64,000 bases of DNA, from the NCBI RefSeq assembly GCF_000336385.2, contig NZ_HG424509.1, forward strand, positions 1 to 64,000. Reading direction: 5' to 3'. The position numbers were made by a program, and so were the translations under genes. The notes below the pieces were generated by a model, which saw nothing but the letters and a program-made list of their open reading frames with translations, was not told the DNA's origin and did not search any database. This stretch comes from Lysobacter antibioticus HS124. Its GTDB lineage: Bacteria > Pseudomonadota > Gammaproteobacteria > Xanthomonadales > Xanthomonadaceae. Each line of letters starts with the position of its first letter. Position 1 is the first letter of the stretch. This document shows, in pieces, positions 1 through 8,582 of this stretch.

Positions 1-675
1 GAGCCGATAGGACGCCGGCACGCCGTCGAGGATGTCGCGCCGCGCCCGCTCGTCGGCGGCGAAGGCGCGTTGCATCGCGGTGTCGGTCGAGCCGGGCGAG
101 ACGATGTTGCAGCGGATGCCGAACGGCGCCAGCTCCAGCGCCAGACAACGCAGGTACTGGTGCGCGGCGGCCTTGGAGGCGGCATAGGCGGCCATGCCGA
201 TCCGCGGCGCGGCGGCGGCGTTGGAGCCGACGGCGACGATGCTGCCGCGGCCGCGGTCGCGCATGCGCCGGGCGACCGCGCGGGTGGTCGCGAACACCGC
301 CCGCGCGTTGACCGCCATGCAGGCGTCCCAATCTTCGAGATCGAGCTCCAGGCTGGCGCCGACGCGCAGGATGCCGGCGACATGGGCCAGGTGCTCGATC
401 GGGCCGCGCTCGCGCTCGATCGCCGCGACCGCCGAATCCACCGCTGCGGCGTCGGCTAGGTCGAGCGCGATCGCGCCGACTTCGGCGCCGCATTCGCGCA
501 ACCTCGCGGCGGTCGCCGCGAGCGTGTCGCCGTCGCGATCGATCAGCGCCAGCCGCGCCCCCTCGCCCGCCAAGCGCTGCGCGGTGGCGGCGCCGATGCC
601 CCGGGCGGCGCCCGTGACCAGCACCAAGCGGCCGGCGAATTCGCCTGCGCTCGCGCTCGCAGCGACGGCGTTCAT
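1..675 (-). CDS. entA: 2,3-dihydro-2,3-dihydroxybenzoate dehydrogenase, C-terminus cut by window edge
   Basis: A short-chain dehydrogenase that would oxidise 2,3-dihydro-2,3-dihydroxybenzoate to 2,3-dihydroxybenzoate (DHB) with NAD+, the last step of DHB synthesis. 225 residues are visible; the C-terminus lies before base 1. The NAD-binding TGAARGIG motif is at residues 21-28 and the catalytic Ser/Tyr/Lys are near S151, Y164 and K168 (YAASK). The start ATG overlaps the stop of the upstream reductase gene by 4 bp (ATGA), so it is probably translationally coupled. SDRs are hard to assign alone; the entA call rests mainly on the neighbouring entC, entE and entB genes. Confidence 0.88.
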   Translation of the reverse strand, partial: MNAVAASASAGEFAGRLVLVTGAARGIGAATAQRLAGEGARLALIDRDGDTLAATAARLRECGAEVGAIALDLADAAAVDSAVAAIERERGPIEHLAHVAGILRVGASLELDLEDWDACMAVNARAVFATTRAVARRMRDRGRGSIVAVGSNAAAAPRIGMAAYAASKAAAHQYLRCLALELAPFGIRCNIVSPGSTDTAMQRAFAADERARRDILDGVPASYRL

Positions 676-1499
676 GCCGCCGCTTCCTCGAACGCATCCA
701 TGATCCGATGCCGCTCTTCGTGATACCGGTCCTCATCCCAAGTTTCTTTCCAGTACGGCACGGCGTACATCATCGAGCGCGGCACCTCGCGCTCGCGGGC
801 GAGGAAGTCGCGGATCGCCACCACTTGAGCGGTTTCGCCGGCCAAGGTCACCGACAGCCTCTGCCCGGTCGGCCATGGCATGGCCCGCAGCGCGTCCAGC
901 AGCCGTCGGCTCGGCGCCGCCGGCGCTCCGTCGCGCGAGAACCAGCGCGCATGCAGGCGCGGGTGCGACGGCAGGTCGAGTATCTCGCCGGCATCGGGCA
1001 CTTCCAGCAACGCGTCCACCCGAGCCTGCGCCGGCAGTTGCGCGATCACCGCGCACAGCAATGCGTAACTGCTCGGGTCGCCGATCAGCACAAAGCGTTC
1101 GGCTTGCGGCTGGAACAACGGCGGACCGCCCGGACCGGCCAGGCCGAGCGGGTCGCCCGGGCGTGCAGTCGCCGCCCAGCGCGAGGCCGGACCGTCGTCG
1201 CCGTGCAGGACGATATCGACATCCAGCTCGCAGGCCTGCGGGTCGTGGCGCGCCACGGTGTAGGTGCGCACATGCGGACGCGGCGCATCGGCCGGCCACA
1301 CCGGCCCGCGCTCGCCCATGCCGGGCAGCGCCGGCGCCTCGCCGGCCACGGCCGGGAACAACAGCTTGATGTGGGCGCCCTCGCAACCGCCCGGAAACCC
1401 GGCCAGGTCCGCGCCCGACAAAGTAATGCGGCGCATCTGCGGACTGCGTTGGACGATGCGCGCGACCCGCAGCAACCGCGGCCGCGACGGCGCGCTCAT
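672..1499 (-). CDS. siderophore-interacting FAD reductase (SIP/ViuB family)
   Basis: A 275-residue protein of the ViuB/YqjH family, cytoplasmic flavoproteins that reduce and release iron from imported ferri-siderophores. The RTYTVARHDP segment near residue 80 matches the FAD-binding RxYTxR motif, and the C-terminal half looks like the family's NAD(P)H-binding (SIP) domain. It overlaps the condensation-domain gene upstream and entA downstream, each by 4 bp. Placing it inside the biosynthetic operon suggests that synthesis and iron recovery are made together. No signal peptide is visible. Confidence 0.88.
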   Translation of the reverse strand: MSAPSRPRLLRVARIVQRSPQMRRITLSGADLAGFPGGCEGAHIKLLFPAVAGEAPALPGMGERGPVWPADAPRPHVRTYTVARHDPQACELDVDIVLHGDDGPASRWAATARPGDPLGLAGPGGPPLFQPQAERFVLIGDPSSYALLCAVIAQLPAQARVDALLEVPDAGEILDLPSHPRLHARWFSRDGAPAAPSRRLLDALRAMPWPTGQRLSVTLAGETAQVVAIRDFLAREREVPRSMMYAVPYWKETWDEDRYHEERHRIMDAFEEAAA

Positions 1500-2818
1500 G
1501 CGGCCTCCGCGGCGGTGCCGCCGCAGTGCGCCGCCAGCGTCGCCAGACTGGTGTCCGGGCGGGCGATGACCGCATCGAGCAAGTTCAGCAGGGCCGCTTG
1601 GTGCGCTTCCAGCACCTCAGCCGGATAGGCCTGCGGGTTCGCCTCCAGGTCCAGGCGCAGGCCGTCGGGCAAAGGCGAGACGGTGATATCGAGGTCTTCG
1701 ACCGAGCCGACCGAAATCGGATGGGCGCGGCTGCGCAAGCCGTCGAAGACGAAGCCGCGGTCGAACGGCATCAGGTTCAGCACCGGCCCATACAATTGCG
1801 CGTGGCTGTCGGCCAGGCCGAGGTCGCCGCGCAGCCACTCGTAGTTGTAGCGTTGGTGCGGGCGCAGGGCGCGCAGTTCGCTGGCGACCTCGCGCACCAG
1901 CGCATCGAAGCTCTGGCCCGGGTCGAGCGCGATCCGCAGCGGCACCACGTTCATCGCCATGCATGGGACGCCCAGCGCGGCGCTGCCCAGCCGGTTCATG
2001 ACCAGCAGACCGAGCGCGATCTCGCGCGCACCGCTGCGGGCATGCATCCAGGCCGCGATCGCTGCGACCAGCCAGCTCGCCCAATCCGCACCCGCCGCCC
2101 TCGCGGCGGCTTGCCAGGCCGGGTACTGCGCCGACGGCAGCAAGTGGCGCAACGAATGCGCAGCGGCGTCGGGCGCGCACTTGCGCCCCAGCGTGACCGG
2201 CTCGCCCGCGCCCTGGAAACGCCCGAGCCAGAACGCGCGGTCTTCTGCACAGCGCGCCGAGCGCCGGTAAGCGGCGTCTTCGGCCACCACCGGCGCCAAC
2301 GACCAGTCGCGCGCCGCCGACGCCGCGGGCCCGCCGACGGCGGCGCTGTACAGTTCGGCGACGCGATGGATCAGCAGCAAATAGGCGAAGCCGTCCAGCG
2401 CGATGTGGTGGACGCGCAGATACCACAGATGCCGTCGCGGCCCGAGCCGGAGCAGCGCGCTGGCGAACAACGGCCCCTGCGTCAGATCGGCGCGGCGCGC
2501 GAGGTCCTTGTGCATCCAGCCCAGCGCCTCGCTCCATGGATCGGCGGCGGTGGAGAAATCGATCGACGGCCATTCGACGCAGCGAGCCGGGTCCAACGCC
2601 TGGATCAGACCGCTTGCACCGTCGCGGTAGCGCATATGCAGCGCATCGCAGGCACGCAGGGTCTGCGTCACCGCCGCCTGCAGGGCCTCCACATCGAGTT
2701 CGCCCTCCAGTTCCACCGCTTCGGCGGTCCACAGCGACGGGCTGTCGGGGTCGAGTTGCTGCGCGGCCCACATGCCGTATTGCGGCCCGGTCAGGCCCAA
2801 AACCTCCGGTCCGCTCAT
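1496..2818 (-). CDS. stand-alone NRPS condensation-domain protein (VibH-like)
   Basis: A 440-residue free-standing non-ribosomal peptide synthetase condensation domain. The catalytic HHxxxDG motif is seen as HHIALDG at residues 137-143. No adenylation, carrier or thioesterase domain follows in the same frame. VibH of vibriobactin synthesis is the known model: it transfers DHB from an aryl carrier protein onto a soluble polyamine. By analogy this protein would join DHB carried by the EntB carrier domain to a small amine, but the acceptor cannot be read from sequence. An upstream ATG at 2851 is in frame; I prefer 2818 because it forms the same ATGA overlap with entB seen at every other junction. 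Confidence 0.85.
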   Translation of the reverse strand: MSGPEVLGLTGPQYGMWAAQQLDPDSPSLWTAEAVELEGELDVEALQAAVTQTLRACDALHMRYRDGASGLIQALDPARCVEWPSIDFSTAADPWSEALGWMHKDLARRADLTQGPLFASALLRLGPRRHLWYLRVHHIALDGFAYLLLIHRVAELYSAAVGGPAASAARDWSLAPVVAEDAAYRRSARCAEDRAFWLGRFQGAGEPVTLGRKCAPDAAAHSLRHLLPSAQYPAWQAAARAAGADWASWLVAAIAAWMHARSGAREIALGLLVMNRLGSAALGVPCMAMNVVPLRIALDPGQSFDALVREVASELRALRPHQRYNYEWLRGDLGLADSHAQLYGPVLNLMPFDRGFVFDGLRSRAHPISVGSVEDLDITVSPLPDGLRLDLEANPQAYPAEVLEAHQAALLNLLDAVIARPDTSLATLAAHCGGTAAEAA

Positions 2819-3696
2819 CAGGCTGCCCGGCGCGAATCGATCAACCGCCACCAGTCGGCGACGCTGGCGCGTTCGGCCAACTCGACCAGGCCGATGCGCT
2901 CGCCGCCGGCCGACCAGCGTTCCAGCAAGCTCATCAACCGGATCGAATCCAGGCCGATCTCGAACGGATTGTCGTCGGCGCCGACTTCATCCAAGGGCAA
3001 TTCGACGATCTGCGCCAGTTCGCTGCGCAGCTGCACCAGGCTGCGCGGCAGTCCCAGGCCCGCGCTCAGCGCCGCCTCGCAGCCGGCGCGGTCGATCACC
3101 ACGCCGCAGCGGCGCGAGACGTAATCCAGCGCCATCGCATGTTCCTGGGCGGAAAAATCCGCGACCGCGTCGCCGACCAGGAACGGCTGAATGTCGTGCA
3201 TGAAGGCGTCGGCCACGGTCATCATGCAGCCGATATGGGCGTAGATGCCGCACACGATCAGTTGATCGCGGCCTTGCGCGCGCATGCGCTCGCCCAGGTC
3301 GCTGGAGACGAACGCGCTGTAGCGCCACTTCGTCAGCACCGTGTCCTGCGGCCGCGGCGCGATCTGCGCCGCGACCGGGGTCAGCTCCGGCTTGGCGGTG
3401 ATGCCCGGCCCCCACCACGGCTGCAGCAGCCCGCGCTGGGCCGCGCTCTGTGCGCCGGGCTGGGCGGTGTAGACCACCGGCACGCCGGCGCCGTCGCAGG
3501 CTTCGCGCAAGGCGCGGATATTGTCGATCAGCGCCGGCACCGGCGCCTGGCTGCGGTCGTAGAAGCCGAGGAAATAGTCCTGCATGTCGTGGATCAAGAG
3601 CACGGCCCGCGCCGGCTCGGGTCGCCAGTCGACGCGGTTGGCAGGCAGGCGCTCGGCGCCCGGCATGGGGTAACTGGCAATAGTCGGGATCGTCAT
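2818..3696 (-). CDS. entB: isochorismatase fused to aryl carrier protein
   Basis: A 292-residue bifunctional protein. The N-terminal isochorismatase domain (about residues 25-205) carries the HDMQDYF motif with catalytic Asp37, Lys123 in TKWRYSAF, and GIYAHIGCM at 151-158; it would convert isochorismate to 2,3-dihydro-DHB. The C-terminal aryl carrier domain (about 215-292) contains GLDSIRL, with Ser251 as the expected phosphopantetheine attachment site. EntE would load DHB onto this carrier, and the neighbouring condensation domain would then use it. The gene overlaps entE and the condensation gene by 4 bp each. Confidence 0.95.
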   Translation of the reverse strand: MTIPTIASYPMPGAERLPANRVDWRPEPARAVLLIHDMQDYFLGFYDRSQAPVPALIDNIRALREACDGAGVPVVYTAQPGAQSAAQRGLLQPWWGPGITAKPELTPVAAQIAPRPQDTVLTKWRYSAFVSSDLGERMRAQGRDQLIVCGIYAHIGCMMTVADAFMHDIQPFLVGDAVADFSAQEHAMALDYVSRRCGVVIDRAGCEAALSAGLGLPRSLVQLRSELAQIVELPLDEVGADDNPFEIGLDSIRLMSLLERWSAGGERIGLVELAERASVADWWRLIDSRRAA

Positions 3697-5396
3697 GAAG
3701 GGTCTGCGATAACGGTAGGGAAAGCCGCCGCGGTCGGCGCGGCGGCGGAAACGGGGGCGCCCGGGGCGAGGCGCGCGCGCAAGGCCTTCTTGTCGATCTT
3801 GCCGACCGCGGTCCGCGGCAGCTGCGCGACCACTTCGATCCGGTCGGGCACCTTGTAGGCGGCCACGCCACGCTCGCGCACGAAACGTTGCAGCTCGCGC
3901 GGCGCCGGCGCCGGCTCGCGCAACACCACGAACGCGCAGCTCTTCTCGCCCAGCCAGCGGTCCGGCATCGCCACCAGGGCGGCGTCGAACACCGCCGGAT
4001 GGGCGAGCAAATGGCTTTCGACTTCTTCCGCGGCGATCTTTTCGCCGCCGCGGTTGACCAGGTCCTTGGCCCGCCCCTCCACCACCAGATGACCGCTCGG
4101 CAGGCGGCGCACGCGGTCGCCGGTGCGATAGAAGCCGTCGACGGTGAAAGCGCGCGCGTTATGCGCCTCGGCCTTGTAGTAACCGCGGATGGTGTAAGGG
4201 CCGCGGGTCAGCAAATGCCCGACTTCGCCCTCGGCGACCTCGACGTCTTCGTCGTCGACGATGCGGATCTCGTCGTCGTCGCTGATCGGCCGGCCCTGGC
4301 TGCCCAACACCAGCTCCGCCGGATCGTCGTCGCGGGTGTAGTTGACCAGCCCCTCGGCCATGCCGAATACCTGCTGCAGGCGGCAGCCGAAGGCCTCCGG
4401 CACGCGCCGGGCGACCTCGCCGGCCAGATGCGCGCCGCCGATCTGGATGGTGCGCAGGCTGGACAGGTCGTAGCGGCGGCGCGCGGCCGACTCCAGCCAG
4501 GCCAGCGCCAGCGCCGGCACCACCGCGGTAAGGGTGACCCGCTCGCGCTGGATCAGTTCGAAACAGGCGTCCGCCTCGGGGCGTCGCGCCAGCACCACGC
4601 AGCCGCCGGCATCGAACACGCCCAGGGCGCCGGGCGAACTCATCGGGAAGTTATGCGCGGCCGGAAGAGCGCACAGATAAACGCAATGCGGGTCCAGGCC
4701 GCAGATCCGGGCACTGGCGCGGACGCTGTACAGATAGTCGTCGTGAGTGCGCGGGATCAGCTTGGGCACGCCGGTGCTGCCGCCGGACAGTTGCAGAAAC
4801 GCGACCTCGCCCGCATCCGGGCCATCGACCGGCTCCCCGGCCGGCAGCGGTTCGTCGTAGAGCGCGTCGAACGCGTGGAATTCCTGCGCGTCGCCGACCA
4901 CGATCGCCGACTCCAGGCAAGCGTGCTCGGCCTGCAGTTCGCGCAGCATCGCCCGATAGTCGAAACCGGCTTCGCGGTCGGCGACGATCGCCGCACGGGC
5001 CTGGGCGTGGCCGACGAAGTACCCGATCTCCGCGCGCCGGTGCGCCGGCAACGCGAACACCGGCAGCGCGCCGACCCGGAACAGCGCGTAGCAAGCGACG
5101 TAATGCTCGGCCAGATTCGGCAGCTGCAACACCACCCGGTCCCGCGCCGCGATCCCCACGCGGCGCAATCCGGCGGCGAAGGCGCGCACGCGCCTGTCGA
5201 ACTCCGCATACGACCAGCGGCGATCGCCGCAGACCAGCGCTGTGCGCCCGGAATGCTGCGCGGCGAGCTGCGCCAGCCGCGTGTACAGGCCGATGCCGGC
5301 CCAGTGGCCGCGTTCGCGGTAGCGTCGGGCGAATTCCGCCGGCCAGGGCACGAAGCCGTCCAGGCGATCGGGCCCATTCTCCGATGCGGCGCTCAT
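3693..5396 (-). CDS. entE: 2,3-dihydroxybenzoate-AMP ligase
   Basis: A 567-residue adenylating enzyme that activates DHB with ATP and transfers it to the EntB carrier. The AMP-binding loop [10 protein letters not shown] is at residues 203-212, followed by [12 protein letters not shown] (245-256), which is characteristic of aryl-acid (DHB/salicylate) ligases of the EntE type. The C-terminal GKIDKK holds the conserved adenylation Lys. The frame stays open far upstream, but the ATG at 5396 forms an ATGA overlap with the entC stop and begins at the usual N-terminus of the family. Confidence 0.95.
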   Translation of the reverse strand: MSAASENGPDRLDGFVPWPAEFARRYRERGHWAGIGLYTRLAQLAAQHSGRTALVCGDRRWSYAEFDRRVRAFAAGLRRVGIAARDRVVLQLPNLAEHYVACYALFRVGALPVFALPAHRRAEIGYFVGHAQARAAIVADREAGFDYRAMLRELQAEHACLESAIVVGDAQEFHAFDALYDEPLPAGEPVDGPDAGEVAFLQLSGGSTGVPKLIPRTHDDYLYSVRASARICGLDPHCVYLCALPAAHNFPMSSPGALGVFDAGGCVVLARRPEADACFELIQRERVTLTAVVPALALAWLESAARRRYDLSSLRTIQIGGAHLAGEVARRVPEAFGCRLQQVFGMAEGLVNYTRDDDPAELVLGSQGRPISDDDEIRIVDDEDVEVAEGEVGHLLTRGPYTIRGYYKAEAHNARAFTVDGFYRTGDRVRRLPSGHLVVEGRAKDLVNRGGEKIAAEEVESHLLAHPAVFDAALVAMPDRWLGEKSCAFVVLREPAPAPRELQRFVRERGVAAYKVPDRIEVVAQLPRTAVGKIDKKALRARLAPGAPVSAAAPTAAAFPTVIADPS

Positions 5397-6643
5397 GCCC
5401 CGCCCTCCCCCATTGCCGGCTCCACGGCGTGCGCCAGCCCCATCGCTCCCAGCATGGTCCTCAGCTTGGCGCTGGTTTCGGTCAGCTCGGCCTCCGGCTC
5501 GGACCCCGCGACGATGCCGGCGCCGGCAAACACCGTTGTCCGCTGCTCTTCGACCAGGGCGCAACGGATGGTCACCGCCCATTCGCCGTCGCCGTCGGCA
5601 TCGCACCAACCGACCAGGCCGGTGAACAGTCCGCGGTCGTAGCCTTCCAGTTCGCGGATCGCGTCGCGCGCGCGCTCGGTCGGCGCGCCGCACACCGCCG
5701 GGGTCGGGTGCAGCGCCAACGCCAGGCGCAGGGAGCCGGTCGCCGGGTCTTTCAGCACGCCGTCGACCCGGGTCGACAGGTGCCACATGGTCGGCGTCGC
5801 CAGCAACGACGGCATCGGCGGCACTCGCAACTCGCGGCAATACGGCGCCAGATTCGCCGCCACCGCCTCGACCACCAGGGCGTGCTCGTGCAGGTCCTTG
5901 GCCGATTCCAGCAAACCGCGGGCACGGCGCGCATCTTCGTCGGGATCGGCGGCGCGCGGAATCGACCCGGCCAACGGATTGGACACGATGCGCGCCCCGC
6001 GCTTGGCCAGCAGCAACTCCGGGCTCGAGCCGATCAGGCAAGCCGGCGCCCCTTGCAACGCGGCCAGGTCCATGGCGAAGGTGTACGCCGAAGGCGCACG
6101 CGCCAGCAGTTGCGCCAACAACTGCGGTACGTCCACTCGCGCGCCGATGCGCAGGCTGCGCGACATCACCACCTTGCGCAACGCGCCGTCGCGGATCTGC
6201 GCCAGCGAGCGTTCGACGTTGCGCTTGAACTGGGCCGGCGCCGGCACCGGCTCGATCGCCGGCCGCGCGCGCGCTTCGCCGCCGGGCACGGCGCTGAGCG
6301 CCGCTCCGCGATGGCGCGCGCGTCCGGCCGCGAACACCGCCTGGGTCGGCAACCACAACCGCGCGCCCTGGCTGCGGTCGAACGGCACCGCGCCGAGCAA
6401 AGGCAAACGGCCGTGTTCGATCGCGATGTCGGCCAGCAGGCCTTCGGCGGCGCCGGCGAGATCCTCGTCGATGGCGCGGCCGAGCGGCGCGAGCAGGCCG
6501 CGCGCGTGCAGTTGTTGCTGCGACGAGGAAAACAGCGAGTCCTGCGCCTGATAGCCGGACAACAACGGTGGCGCAGCGACGGTCGCTTGCGCCGAAACGG
6601 GAGCGGAATCCTGACGCGCCAGTCCATTGGCTTCGCCGATCAT
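5393..6643 (-). CDS. entC: isochorismate synthase, first gene of the siderophore operon
   Basis: A 416-residue chorismate-binding enzyme that isomerises chorismate to isochorismate. Family features include [11 protein letters not shown] followed by NPLAGSIPR, and a C-terminal [11 protein letters not shown] segment. The frame is open upstream to 6919, but I choose ATG 6643 because GGAGG sits 6 nt before it and the protein then begins at a normal EntC N-terminus. As the first gene of the operon its upstream region should carry the iron control; I could not find a convincing Fur box there. Confidence 0.94.
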   Translation of the reverse strand: MIGEANGLARQDSAPVSAQATVAAPPLLSGYQAQDSLFSSSQQQLHARGLLAPLGRAIDEDLAGAAEGLLADIAIEHGRLPLLGAVPFDRSQGARLWLPTQAVFAAGRARHRGAALSAVPGGEARARPAIEPVPAPAQFKRNVERSLAQIRDGALRKVVMSRSLRIGARVDVPQLLAQLLARAPSAYTFAMDLAALQGAPACLIGSSPELLLAKRGARIVSNPLAGSIPRAADPDEDARRARGLLESAKDLHEHALVVEAVAANLAPYCRELRVPPMPSLLATPTMWHLSTRVDGVLKDPATGSLRLALALHPTPAVCGAPTERARDAIRELEGYDRGLFTGLVGWCDADGDGEWAVTIRCALVEEQRTTVFAGAGIVAGSEPEAELTETSAKLRTMLGAMGLAHAVEPAMGEGGA

Positions 6644-6845
6644 GGCGCGCCTCCGCAGGCGGCGGCGACAAGGTGGGACGTGTGCGGCCGCGGAAGCGCG
6701 CGCGCAAGGACACGGACTGGCGCGATATGCGCGCCGCGAGAGGATTTCACGGAAGCACCTGCAAGCTCTGGGAGAGGGGCGAGCTTGCGGGCGCGGGCGC
6801 CGGCTGGCTGAGAGACGGCCGCAACAGCGCCGTCGAGTGCCGGAT

Positions 6846-6874
6846 AAAGTAAGCGCAGCGGGCGGCGTTGGCAA
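6846..6874 (-). promoter_or_regulatory. possible sigma-70 promoter of the siderophore operon
   Basis: On the minus strand TTGCCA (5 of 6 matches to TTGACA) is followed after 17 bp by TACTTT (3 of 6). It lies about 200 nt upstream of the entC start, leaving a long leader. This is the best promoter-like pair in the gap but the -10 match is weak. Confidence 0.3.
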
Positions 6875-6912
6875 GGCGAAGCGCGCGCGCTTCGCTGCGA
6901 GTTGTGTGCTGC

Positions 6913-6940
6913 GCCGCACGGTCCGGAACGACCGTGCGGC
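6913..6940 (-). terminator. hairpin downstream of the GH16 gene
   Basis: Perfect 10-bp inverted repeat GCCGCACGGT / ACCGTGCGGC with an 8-nt loop, about 30 nt after the GH16 stop codon. There is no T-run, so it may act as a transcript-end stabiliser or a weak terminator. Confidence 0.5.
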
Positions 6941-6969
6941 ATCGCATTGCGTGCGATCGTGCGCGGCGA

Positions 6970-8319
6970 TCAGTAGTCCTGGTAGTAGACGTTGTCGACG
7001 AAGACGTCGACGTTGCTGCCCGGCGGATCGGCCGCGAGCATGAACATCTGCTTCAAGGCGCGCAGATCCAGATCATGGAAAGCGCTGAATGGAATACTGA
7101 CCTCGTGCCAGCGGCCGTCGCGCACCAGCCCGTACTGCTGGCCGCCCGGAGCGAACACGATCCAACTGTCGCCGAAGGAGCTGTTGAGGCCGATCTTGAA
7201 GCTGTTCGTCGCGGTGGTGCGCATATGGAACTTGAGCCGGCCGTTGCCGAAACGGCTCAGGTTGCGATAGCCGGTATACACCCCGAGGCCGTACCAGGCG
7301 CCGGCGTTGGCGCGGAACGCCATCGACTGGCTGCCCTCGTAGGCCGGCGCGGCGATCGGCGTCAGGTTGTTCCACAGATACAGTTCCGCGTCGCGGCCGT
7401 AGTTCAGACGCGCGTTCATATCGCCGCGCTCGGTGTACACGCCGAATTTGCCCGCCGGCGCTTCGGCGCCGGTGTAGAGCTCGCTGCCCGGGTTCTGGTA
7501 CAGGCGGATGTAGTCGATTTCCATCCTGCCCGGCAGCGGCGCGCTGATGCCGGCATTGGACAGGATGCCGGTATAGCTGCCGCCGACGGCCAGGTTCAAC
7601 AGCAGAAAGTGCTGTTGGTGAAACTCGTGCAGCGACGCACCTTCGATGTCGGAAATCGCGAATTCGAAGAACTGCCGGCCGTCGACCGACACGCGGATGA
7701 ACTGCGGGTCCCAGGTCATGCGGTACACGTGGAAACCGCCGGCGAGGTCCGACGCGCTGTCGTAGTCGCGGCCGTAATCGGCCTGCGAACCGCGGTAGTC
7801 CCAATGCACCGCCGCGCCGACACGGCGATTGGTCAAGCCGGCGCCGATCGCCGCGGCCGAGCCCATCTCCATCAGGTCGATTTCGCCGCGCGCCGGCCAG
7901 TTGCCGACCGTGCCCAGCATCCAGTACGCCGGCCACAGGCCGTTGCGCAGGTCCGGCACCTTGATCCGCGCCTCCAACGTGCCGTATTTGAAGTGCAGGC
8001 GACCTTCGGTCTTGAGTCGCGCCGACGTGAAACCGCGGCTGCCGAAGGCCTCCCGCCGCGCTTCGATCACCAGGCGACCGTTCTCGATCCGCGCATTCTC
8101 CGGCCGGCTGGTGTAGTACTGCAGCTCGCTGTTGCCCCAGCCGCACAGGCCGATCTGGCAGCCGTCGCCGACGTCGTAGGTCCAGCGGTTGCGGTCGATG
8201 GCCGGGCCGTTGAATTCGTCCTGCCAGACCAGGGTCTGCGCGGCGGCCGGCGACGGTGCGCAGACGGCGCCGAACAGCGATGCCAGCAAGGCCGAAGATG
8301 CGAAGCGTACGAGGTTCAT
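6970..8319 (-). CDS. secreted GH16 beta-glucanase with C-terminal accessory domain
   Basis: A 449-residue exported glycoside hydrolase of family 16, probably a laminarinase-type endo-beta-1,3(4)-glucanase acting on fungal or oomycete wall glucans. A signal peptide (1-27, ending APSPAAA) is followed by the GH16 domain (about 30-275) with the catalytic ExDxxE motif as GEIDLME, giving E146, D148 and E151, and with WPAYWMLG upstream. Residues about 290-449 form a second beta-rich domain resembling a carbohydrate-binding module. Such glucanases are common in mycolytic Lysobacter. Substrate preference within GH16 cannot be settled from sequence. Confidence 0.9.
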   Translation of the reverse strand: MNLVRFASSALLASLFGAVCAPSPAAAQTLVWQDEFNGPAIDRNRWTYDVGDGCQIGLCGWGNSELQYYTSRPENARIENGRLVIEARREAFGSRGFTSARLKTEGRLHFKYGTLEARIKVPDLRNGLWPAYWMLGTVGNWPARGEIDLMEMGSAAAIGAGLTNRRVGAAVHWDYRGSQADYGRDYDSASDLAGGFHVYRMTWDPQFIRVSVDGRQFFEFAISDIEGASLHEFHQQHFLLLNLAVGGSYTGILSNAGISAPLPGRMEIDYIRLYQNPGSELYTGAEAPAGKFGVYTERGDMNARLNYGRDAELYLWNNLTPIAAPAYEGSQSMAFRANAGAWYGLGVYTGYRNLSRFGNGRLKFHMRTTATNSFKIGLNSSFGDSWIVFAPGGQQYGLVRDGRWHEVSIPFSAFHDLDLRALKQMFMLAADPPGSNVDVFVDNVYYQDY

Positions 8320-8348
8320 GGGCGGACTCTCCTGCAGCCAGTGGGGGC

Positions 8349-8364
8349 GTCTGCCGCGGCAGAC
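8349..8364. repeat. 16-bp perfect palindrome in the GH16 leader
   Basis: GTCTGCCGCGGCAGAC is a perfect palindrome between the predicted GH16 -10 element and the start codon. It could be a second operator or a leader hairpin. Confidence 0.55.
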
Positions 8365-8370
8365 CGGCCG

Positions 8371-8398
8371 AATGTCCTCGCTATGACAGCGCTGTCAA
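8371..8398 (-). promoter_or_regulatory. GH16 promoter with LacI-type operator
   Basis: On the minus strand a consensus -35 TTGACA (8398-8393) is followed after 16 bp by GACATT (8376-8371). The perfect 14-bp palindrome TGACAGCGCTGTCA (8384-8397) covers the -35 and part of the spacer. It has the central CG and even symmetry typical of LacI-family operators, so a bound repressor would block polymerase. The regulator gene is not in the window. Confidence 0.55.
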
Positions 8399-8549
8399 CG
8401 GCTGAGGCCGCTTACCGCGGCGCGGATGCGCCGGATTGCCGGCCGGGTTCACGCTTCCGGTGTGGCCGGCGTGCGGCTGCGCTGCTCCGCGTGCTGCAGG
8501 ACAGCACCCGCCGGCGTCGCGCCGGGCTCGCGGATCGGACGCGGACGGT

Positions 8550-8555
8550 GATAAT
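8550..8555 (+). promoter_or_regulatory. candidate -10 element for the metallo-beta-lactamase-fold gene
   Basis: GATAAT (5 of 6 matches) lies 27 nt before the start codon at 8583 in an otherwise GC-rich gap. No good -35 is visible at 17 bp. Confidence 0.3.
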
Positions 8556-8582
8556 CGGGCTTTGCTTCCGGTCCCGGCCCGC

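Larger units (their letters stand above)
6644..6969. other. intergenic region between entC and the GH16 gene
   Basis: This 326-bp GC-rich gap separates the 5' end of the siderophore operon from the 3' end of the glucanase gene. It holds a weak promoter candidate (6846-6874) and a perfect inverted repeat (6913-6940). I found no recognisable Fur box (no GATAATGATAATC-like 19-mer) and no credible small gene. Confidence 0.7.

Noticed and set aside
3693-6713. A 1006-codon open frame on the minus strand that could be read as a giant EntE fusion
   Set aside because: Only residues from 5396 onward are EntE-like; upstream it runs through entC in another frame and is arginine/alanine-rich shadow sequence.
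6644-6969. Search for a Fur box before entC
   Set aside because: No GATAATGATAATC-like sequence or AT-rich 19-mer was found in the gap, so I do not annotate iron control there.
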